Source of the DNA: Clostridia bacterium
GTDB taxonomy: Bacteria; Bacillota; Clostridia; Christensenellales; Aristaeellaceae
Reading direction: 5' to 3'
DNA: 56,267 nucleotides
NCBI GenBank assembly: GCA_017522345.1
Contig: JAFWZN010000015.1
Coordinates: forward strand, 1-56,267
Part shown: piece after piece, positions 50,941 through 56,267 of the stretch
Position numbering within the stretch: position 1 is the first letter of the stretch
How the letters are laid out: each line of letters starts with the position of its first letter
The notes under the pieces: model-generated
Seen by the model: only the letters and a program-made list of their open reading frames with translations
Told to the model about the DNA's origin: nothing
Database searches by the model: none
Program-made: the position numbers and the translations under genes

Positions 50941-51786
50941 ATGAAAGAAAAAATCGGCGTCATTGACGTAGGCGGCGGTCTGCGCGGCGCATTTAATGCA
51001 GGCGCGCTGGAATACTGCGCCAAGAACGGGATCGAGTTTGATCTGTGCATCGGTATTTCCGCTGGCAGCGCTAATCTTACAAGCTTTTTATCGCGCCAGA
51101 CGGGCAGAAACCATATTTTCTACATGGATTACGTTCACAGACATCAGTATATGAGTTTTCGAAATTTTCTCAAAACCGGCTCCTACATCGGCTTTGATTA
51201 CGTCTATTCCACTTTGAGCGGAACAGACGGCGAAAATCCGCTCGATTACGAAGCAATCAAAAACAATCCTTCGGAATTCATCGTCATCGCAACCGACGGC
51301 AGAACAGGAAAGCCCATCTATTTTACCAAAGACGATATGTCCTTAAACAATTACGATATCTGTAAAGCCTCCTGCTCTATCCCGGTTGTCTGCAAGCCCT
51401 ATTTTATAAACGGCGTTCCCTGCTTCGACGGCGCGCTTTCCGATCCGGTTCCGATTGAGAAGGCGTTTGAAGCAGGCTGCGATAAGGTTGTTTTGCTTTT
51501 AACGCTTCCGGAAGGTCTGATCCGAAAGCCCGGCAAGGATGTAAAAATCGCCAAAATCCTCAAGCGCACCTACCCGAATGCGGCGAAAGAGCTTGAAACC
51601 CGCTTCGAAAAGTATAATCTGGGCGTGATGAAAGCGCAGAAGTACGCAAAGGACGGAAAGGTTCTCATCATCTCGCCCGACGACACCTGCGGCGTTTCGA
51701 CGCTTTCCAAGAATAAAGAAGGCATTCAAAGGCTGTACGACAAGGGATTTTCAGAGGGCAGAAAAATCATGGAATTTCTGCGATAA
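50941..51786 (+). CDS. patatin-like phospholipase family protein
   Basis: A 281-residue patatin-fold hydrolase. The oxyanion region is VIDVGGGLRGAFNAGALEYC, the nucleophile motif GISAGSAN is of the GxSxG type, and the catalytic aspartate is in FDGALSDPVPI. The family hydrolyses lipid acyl esters. There is no signal peptide, so it is cytoplasmic or membrane-associated. The ATG at 50941 has GGGAGG upstream. It is monocistronic and divergent from the ABC operon. Confidence 0.88.
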   Translation: MKEKIGVIDVGGGLRGAFNAGALEYCAKNGIEFDLCIGISAGSANLTSFLSRQTGRNHIFYMDYVHRHQYMSFRNFLKTGSYIGFDYVYSTLSGTDGENPLDYEAIKNNPSEFIVIATDGRTGKPIYFTKDDMSLNNYDICKASCSIPVVCKPYFINGVPCFDGALSDPVPIEKAFEAGCDKVVLLLTLPEGLIRKPGKDVKIAKILKRTYPNAAKELETRFEKYNLGVMKAQKYAKDGKVLIISPDDTCGVSTLSKNKEGIQRLYDKGFSEGRKIMEFLR

Positions 51787-51792
51787 ATCAAG

Positions 51793-51835
51793 GGGGCTGC
51801 TGCAGATTCTTTTGCTTCTGCAACAGCCCCTTCTT
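51793..51835 (+). terminator. intrinsic terminator of the patatin gene
   Basis: A 14-bp stem with one mismatch (51793-51806 with 51817-51830) is followed on the plus strand by a short T-rich TTCTT tract, directly after the patatin stop. Confidence 0.75.
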
Positions 51836-51839
51836 GCAT

Positions 51840-51875
51840 AAAAAATCTACCCCTCAAATAGGAGGATAGATTTTT
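51840..51875 (-). terminator. intrinsic terminator of the YitT gene
   Basis: A 9-bp stem (AAAAATCTA with TAGATTTTT) enclosing a CCTC/GAGG inner pair is flanked by A and T runs. It lies 19 bases past the YitT stop on the minus strand. Confidence 0.75.
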
Positions 51876-51894
51876 CGTCTGCTGTCACTTTTCT

Positions 51895-52737
51895 TCAATA
51901 CCGCTTCGGCTGATAGCGGATATCATTGACCGAATACACGGTCATAAACGCTTTGGGGTCAGTCTTTTTCATAAACTCCATCAGCATTCTGTATTCCTGC
52001 TTATCGACAATCGCGATAATCTCCGTGCGCTTTTTCCTTGTGTACGCGCCGATCCCCTCGTAAAGGGTCGCGCCGCTGTGGATTTCATGAAGAATGTAAT
52101 GAAGAATTTTCTCATACTCGTCAGACACAATGCATACGCGGCGCTTAAGGTTTAGACCGAAAATAAAGTGATCGACAATCATGCCGCCGAAAAAAGTGCC
52201 GATGACCGATAAAACAACCGTCGCCTTGTCAAAGCACAGGGCCGAGGAAAGCGCAACCAGCATGCCCGAAAGCGACATCGCCTTTCCAAGCTCGATATTG
52301 AGATATTTGTTCATAATTTTTGCCACGATATCAAGGCCGCCCGAGGACGCGTTGACTGAGAAAAGAAGCGCAAGGCCGCTTCCGACAACCAGAATATAGC
52401 CAAGCACGTCCAGAATCGGCTCGTTCGTAATGGACGTAAGGTTCGGAAATATCAATTCAAATACGCGCATGATGGCGGGCATCAGGATAGACGCATACAC
52501 TGTCTTCGCTCCGAATTCGGGCCCGATCAGAAGAAAACCGATCAGAAGCAAGACGACATTTAAAACAAGCGTAATCGCCGAAACAGGCAGCGGAACAAAG
52601 TTTCCGATTACCATGGCAAGCGCCGACGCACTTCCGACGGTCACATGGCTGGGCAGCATGAAAAAGAAAACCGCTGCCGCAATAATTGCCGTTCCTATGG
52701 TGATGATTCCGTATTCCTTAATCGCTCTTTTGTTCAT
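51895..52737 (-). CDS. YitT family membrane protein
   Basis: A 280-residue protein with about five or six transmembrane helices (residues about 8-180). A cytoplasmic DUF2179 domain follows at about 200-280 with VSDEYEKILHYILHEIHSG. The family is widespread in Firmicutes; its transport or regulatory role is not established. The upstream promoter and GAGGG ribosome site look normal. It is monocistronic. Confidence 0.85.
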   Translation of the reverse strand: MNKRAIKEYGIITIGTAIIAAAVFFFMLPSHVTVGSASALAMVIGNFVPLPVSAITLVLNVVLLLIGFLLIGPEFGAKTVYASILMPAIMRVFELIFPNLTSITNEPILDVLGYILVVGSGLALLFSVNASSGGLDIVAKIMNKYLNIELGKAMSLSGMLVALSSALCFDKATVVLSVIGTFFGGMIVDHFIFGLNLKRRVCIVSDEYEKILHYILHEIHSGATLYEGIGAYTRKKRTEIIAIVDKQEYRMLMEFMKKTDPKAFMTVYSVNDIRYQPKRY

Positions 52738-52769
52738 ATCGGCACCCTCGTCTACTTATGTCGTCAACA

Positions 52770-52799
52770 AGTATAGCACACACCGGCGTTTATCTTCAA
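52770..52799 (-). promoter_or_regulatory. promoter of the YitT gene
   Basis: On the minus strand, TTGAAG (52794-52799), an 18-base spacer and TATACT (52770-52775) lie 33 bases before the ATG. Confidence 0.7.
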
Positions 52800-52829
52800 G
52801 AAGGAGAAATGCTTTTTATCCCTCATTTT

Positions 52830-52887
52830 AAAAAGAATCTCCGCCCGCAAAATGCGTCTTCCTTTTGAATTAGCGCAATGCGGGCGG
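52830..52887 (-). terminator. intrinsic terminator of the YwaF-like gene
   Basis: A 9-bp stem CCGCCCGCA/TGCGGGCGG (52841-52849, 52879-52887) has an inner TGCG/CGCA pair. It is followed on the minus strand by a T-rich stretch at about 52830-52834. It lies 22 bases after the stop. Confidence 0.75.
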
Positions 52888-52909
52888 ATGGATATCCGCA
52901 ATCTTTCAG

Positions 52910-53692
52910 CTATTTTGTTTTGCTCGCCTTTTTCATGAGCACGTAATACATCAGATAAAATACGACAATATACGCAAAGAAAAGCGCTACCACCAGAATC
53001 GGGTACAGTATTTTGCTTCCGTTCACGAGGTTGTACACAATATCATACGGCGTTCCGTCGCCCCTCATCAGGAACATGTAATTGTAGTCAATAATGATGT
53101 TGGCAATATACGCGGCAACGCAGAATCCCATTACGATGGCAAACGAAATCCAGATATTCCTACGCTTCATGCTGGAAAGACCGGCAATGATGATGTAGAG
53201 GGATGCAAAGCCCGAAATGGTATGCGTGATTCCGGAAAGAACGTTGTTGTAGGAAATGACCGGATAGCACGCATAATTCTGCCCGGCGCAGTATGTTCCG
53301 AAGATCGCGCCAAGCATTCCGAACATCGCTACGAAATCCAAAGACGCTTCCTTCATTCTCCCTCTGGCAAATGCCGCGAGCGGAACAGTAATCATCTGAA
53401 TGTCGCAAAGAAACAGCGGAAGCGAGGTCGTCCATCCCATAGGATCGTTGTTGAAAAAGCAAGGCGCGACAATTTCGACAAGCTTGAAAAACAACACCAG
53501 CACCGCAGAAACCTGCAAAGCCAGATTTCTGCGTTCAGGCGCCTTTTTCCTGTTTTTGCATCCCAGAATAACAGCCGCCGCAATCATGACGACCATAAGA
53601 CTTGAAACAAAGGTCAGATGCTGCCACGACATGTATCCTTCCGGCTCTCTCACATATCCGCCGATTCCCCAGAAATCCTTCACAAAATTCAT
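52910..53692 (-). CDS. TIGR02206/YwaF family membrane protein
   Basis: A 260-residue protein with about seven transmembrane helices. The conserved TIGR02206 features are PLFLCDIQMITVPLAAFA in the second half of the first bundle, GITHTISGFASLYIII, and the terminal run LVVALFFAYIVVFYLM. Related to eukaryotic TMEM164; function unknown. It begins with a short soluble stretch around WGIGGYV. It is monocistronic. Confidence 0.8.
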   Translation of the reverse strand: MNFVKDFWGIGGYVREPEGYMSWQHLTFVSSLMVVMIAAAVILGCKNRKKAPERRNLALQVSAVLVLFFKLVEIVAPCFFNNDPMGWTTSLPLFLCDIQMITVPLAAFARGRMKEASLDFVAMFGMLGAIFGTYCAGQNYACYPVISYNNVLSGITHTISGFASLYIIIAGLSSMKRRNIWISFAIVMGFCVAAYIANIIIDYNYMFLMRGDGTPYDIVYNLVNGSKILYPILVVALFFAYIVVFYLMYYVLMKKASKTK

Positions 53693-53727
53693 CCTTCGTA
53701 CACTCCATTCAACGTTGCATACCTATC

Positions 53728-53755
53728 ATTATACCCGAAATTAGACTTTTGTACA
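53728..53755 (-). promoter_or_regulatory. promoter of the YwaF-like gene
   Basis: On the minus strand, TGTACA (53750-53755), a 16-base spacer and a perfect TATAAT (53728-53733) are present. The -35 lies inside an AGACT-N7-AGTCT dyad. Confidence 0.6.
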
Positions 53756-53789
53756 GTCTTTATATTAAAAATTATATACCGGCAATATG

Positions 53790-55172
53790 CTATACAATCT
53801 GTACCGCTTCGGTTTTAAGGCGCGCAGAGAGCTTTTTATGCACGATCATATAGCACACAAAATGCGCGCTTGCCGTCAGAATCCAGCTGATGGGATAAGA
53901 AACGTACAAAACCCAAGGCTGTTTGCCGGTGGCAGCGAAAACGGTCAGAATCCAGACAATTCTGAAGGCGCAGGCGCCCAGAAGCGATACTATCATGGGA
54001 ACGATGGATTTACCCATGCCGCGAAGCGAGCCGACCAGCATATCCATCACGCCGCAGAATACATACGGCTGAGCGACATATTTCATTCGTACAAGCCCTG
54101 CATTGATTACCTCGCGGTCCTTGTTGTAAATGGAGATCAGAAATTCGCCGAACCGATAAGCCAGCTGTCCGCCGAGAACGCCGATTACGCACACATACAC
54201 AAAACAGATAAACGTGATTTTGTGAATGCGTTCGGGCTTTCTTGCGCCTACATTCTGACCTATGAAGGTAAGGGAGGCCTGATAAAGCGTATTCATGCCG
54301 GCATAAATGAAGCCTTCAATATTACCGGCAACAGAGTTGCCCGCAATACCCGCCGGTCCGAAGCCATTGATGGAGGACTGAATAAGAACGTTTGAAATCG
54401 AGAACAGCATGCCCTGAAAGCCTGCGGGAAGACCGGTTTTTGCAAGTTCCCACAGCCGTTTCGGATACACCTTGAGCTTTTTAAGATTCAGGTTGACTGC
54501 GCCTTCGGTCTTGATAAGGCACCAAACAATCATAACCGCCGATATTGCCTGGGATGCGATGGTAGCGATGGCAACGCCCGCAACGTCCAGATGGAACACA
54601 ATGACCAGAATCAGATTCAAAACGACGTTTACCATGCCGCTGATCGTTAAGATATACAAGGGTCTTTTGGTGTCGCCGATGGCGCGCAGAACCGCGGAGC
54701 CAAAGTTATACAGCATATTGAAAGGCATGCCGATAAAATAAATGCGCATGTACAGGGACGCGCCGTCAATAACGTCCATGTCCGCGTTCATCAAAAGAAG
54801 CAAGGGTCTGGCAAACAAAACGCCGATGAAAAGAAGGATAAAGCCGAAAATGACGCTGATGGTAATAGAGGTGTGAACGGTTTCCTGAACGGCTTTAAAT
54901 TCGCGCTTTCCGAGATACTGAGCTACAACAATGCTCGTGCCGACGGACAGGCCGATAAAAAGGTTGACGATAAGGTTGATCATGGAGCCCGTCGAACCAA
55001 CCGCAGCAAGCGCAACCGTGCCGTTTTGAGCAAACTTTCCTACGACAACATTGTCCGCCGCATTATACAGAAGCTGCAAAAAGCTTGAAAGCATCAAAGG
55101 AAGCGTGAAGCGCGCAATCTTCCCCCAAAGCGGGCCTTCCGTCATATTGATTTCATAACGTCTGCTTTTCAT
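53790..55172 (-). CDS. MATE family efflux transporter
   Basis: A 460-residue twelve-helix transporter of the multidrug and toxic compound extrusion (NorM/DinF-like) type. It begins EGPLWGKIARFTLPLMLSS and has the typical QLLYNAADNVVVGKFAQNG and AGNSVAGNIEGF segments. Substrate is not predictable. Its promoter (55206-55234) matches the consensus. It is monocistronic, directly after tuf. Confidence 0.88.
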   Translation of the reverse strand: MKSRRYEINMTEGPLWGKIARFTLPLMLSSFLQLLYNAADNVVVGKFAQNGTVALAAVGSTGSMINLIVNLFIGLSVGTSIVVAQYLGKREFKAVQETVHTSITISVIFGFILLFIGVLFARPLLLLMNADMDVIDGASLYMRIYFIGMPFNMLYNFGSAVLRAIGDTKRPLYILTISGMVNVVLNLILVIVFHLDVAGVAIATIASQAISAVMIVWCLIKTEGAVNLNLKKLKVYPKRLWELAKTGLPAGFQGMLFSISNVLIQSSINGFGPAGIAGNSVAGNIEGFIYAGMNTLYQASLTFIGQNVGARKPERIHKITFICFVYVCVIGVLGGQLAYRFGEFLISIYNKDREVINAGLVRMKYVAQPYVFCGVMDMLVGSLRGMGKSIVPMIVSLLGACAFRIVWILTVFAATGKQPWVLYVSYPISWILTASAHFVCYMIVHKKLSARLKTEAVQIV

Positions 55173-55205
55173 TTGTCGCCCGTCCTCCCTGTGTTCTTTT
55201 CATCC

Positions 55206-55234
55206 ATTATATACTCATACGGCGATAATTTCAA
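55206..55234 (-). promoter_or_regulatory. sigma-A promoter of the MATE gene
   Basis: On the minus strand, TTGAAA (55229-55234), a 17-base spacer and a perfect TATAAT (55206-55211) lie 34 bases before the ATG, which has GGGAGG upstream. Confidence 0.85.
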
Positions 55235-55267
55235 TCGAAATCCTCGTAACTTGCAAAAGAATTCACA

Positions 55268-55300
55268 TAAAAACACAGCGCATCCTAAGACGCGCTGTGT
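55268..55300 (-). terminator. intrinsic terminator of tuf
   Basis: A 9-bp stem ACACAGCGC/GCGCTGTGT (55273-55281, 55292-55300) with a T-rich tail on the minus strand lies 22 bases after the tuf stop. Confidence 0.88.
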
Positions 55301-55321
55301 GAAAGAAATTCTCTTTTTAAA

Positions 55322-56267
55322 TTAGTCGGCGAGGATCTTGATAACAACGCCGGAACCAACGGTACGGCCGCCCTCACGGATAGCGAAGCGGAGTCCCTCT
55401 TCGCAGGCGATGGGGGTGATCAGGTTGATTTCCATGTCGATGTTGTCGCCGGGCATTACCATTTCAACGCCTTCGGGCAGCTTGATGTTGCCGGTTACGT
55501 CGGTGGTTCTGAAGTAGAACTGCGGACGATAGCCATTGAAGAAGGGAGTATGACGGCCGCCTTCTTCCTTGGTCAGAACGTATACCTGACCCATGAAGTG
55601 GGTGTGGGGCTGGATGCTGCCGGGCTTGGAAAGTACCTGGCCGCGCTCGATCTCCGTGCGCTGTACGCCGCGAAGAAGTACGCCGATGTTGTCGCCCGCC
55701 TCGGCATAGTCGAGGAGCTTGCGGAACATTTCAACGCCCGTTACGACGGTGGTGCGCTTTTCTTCGGTCAGACCTACGATCTCAACCTGATCGCCCATCT
55801 TTACTACGCCGCGCTCTACACGACCGGTGGCTACGGTGCCGCGTCCGGTGATGGAGAATACGTCTTCTACAGGCATAAGGAAGGGCTTGTCGGTCGCGCG
55901 CTCGGGATCCGGGATGTAGCTGTCAACAGCGTCCATCAGTTCGAAGATGCACTTGCACTCGGGCAGCTCTTTGGCGTTGCCGCCGTTGGTCAGAGCTTCG
56001 AGAGCCAGAAGAGCAGAGCCCTTTACTACGGGGATGTCATCGCCCGGGAACTCGTACTCGGAGAGCAGTTCGCGGATTTCCATCTCAACCAGGTCGAGAA
56101 GCTCTTCGTCGTCAACTTGGTCAGTCTTGTTCATGAATACGATGATGTAGGGTACGCCTACCTGACGGGCGAGCAGGATGTGCTCACGGGTCTGGGGCAT
56201 GGGGCCGTCGGCAGAAGATACTACCAGGATCGCGCCGTCCATCTGCGCTGCGCCGGTGATCATGTTC
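55322..56267 (-). CDS. tuf: elongation factor Tu, 5' end cut off by the window
   Basis: The visible 315 codons cover EF-Tu from within its GTPase domain. Present are [20 protein letters not shown], the NKxD guanine-binding motif in [10 protein letters not shown], then domain II and III signatures such as [16 protein letters not shown] and [18 protein letters not shown]. Roughly 85-95 N-terminal residues, including the P-loop, lie beyond position 56267. The stop is at 55322 with a terminator behind it. Codon use is strongly biased, as expected for translation factors. Confidence 0.98.
   Translation of the reverse strand, partial: NMITGAAQMDGAILVVSSADGPMPQTREHILLARQVGVPYIIVFMNKTDQVDDEELLDLVEMEIRELLSEYEFPGDDIPVVKGSALLALEALTNGGNAKELPECKCIFELMDAVDSYIPDPERATDKPFLMPVEDVFSITGRGTVATGRVERGVVKMGDQVEIVGLTEEKRTTVVTGVEMFRKLLDYAEAGDNIGVLLRGVQRTEIERGQVLSKPGSIQPHTHFMGQVYVLTKEEGGRHTPFFNGYRPQFYFRTTDVTGNIKLPEGVEMVMPGDNIDMEINLITPIACEEGLRFAIREGGRTVGSGVVIKILAD

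Overview
This 56 kb window looks like chromosome from an endospore-forming Clostridia-type Firmicute of moderate GC content. The evidence is a complete spoIIIA operon, SpoIIP, Asp23/AmaP, a CggR-type glycolytic regulator, DUF896, a YitT protein, strong AGGAGG-type ribosome binding sites, some GTG and TTG starts, and many intrinsic terminators. I see no rRNA or tRNA genes, CRISPR arrays, insertion sequences or prophage genes. I cannot name the genus.

Layout. About 0.2-20 kb is almost entirely on the minus strand. From the far end it reads capA, a LysM gene, mutY and DUF402, then a terminator. Next come spoIIIAA to AH, then asp23, amaP, nusB, a TsaD-like gene, folD, xseA, xseB, ispA, dxs, tlyA, argR, recN and spoIIP. 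This is the classic Clostridia neighbourhood, but nadK is missing between tlyA and argR, and spoIVB-spo0A do not follow recN. SpoIIIAF (53 aa) and SpoIIIAG (about 118 aa) are strikingly shortened.

At 20-29 kb the capA gene diverges from a plus-strand gene for an 828-residue membrane protein. That protein has a 200-residue Asp/Glu/Tyr-rich N-terminal tail, a transmembrane hairpin and eight copies of an H-x4-C-x21-C-x2-C module. The shared upstream region has two convincing promoter elements and a 15-bp direct repeat that looks like a paired operator. Beyond it a minus-strand operon encodes a ZorA/ExbB-like channel protein with a long cytoplasmic tail, a MotB/ZorB-like partner, a small membrane protein, a dihydrouridine synthase, a glycerol-1-phosphate dehydrogenase and a cysteine-free ArsC/Spx-fold protein.

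At 29-37 kb a cell-division-like protein precedes the glycolytic cluster cggR-pgk-tpiA-gpmI (no gapA or eno), followed by a secreted LRR_5 protein fused to a C39-like peptidase domain. At 37-46 kb is a mixed metabolic region: ThuA, FGGY kinase, DUF896, glycosyltransferase, GDPD, 1-phosphofructokinase-like kinase, Gfo/Idh oxidoreductase, LarC C-terminal part, SRAP peptidase, a nucleotidyltransferase and a secreted protein with OB-like segments. At 46-56 kb is a complete carbohydrate ABC importer whose binding lipoprotein also has a C-terminal membrane anchor. Patatin, YitT, YwaF-like and MATE proteins follow, and the window ends inside tuf.

Best candidates for something undescribed: the capA / eight-module protein divergent locus, the housekeeping ZorAB-like motor operon, and the miniaturised SpoIIIAF-SpoIIIAG pair.
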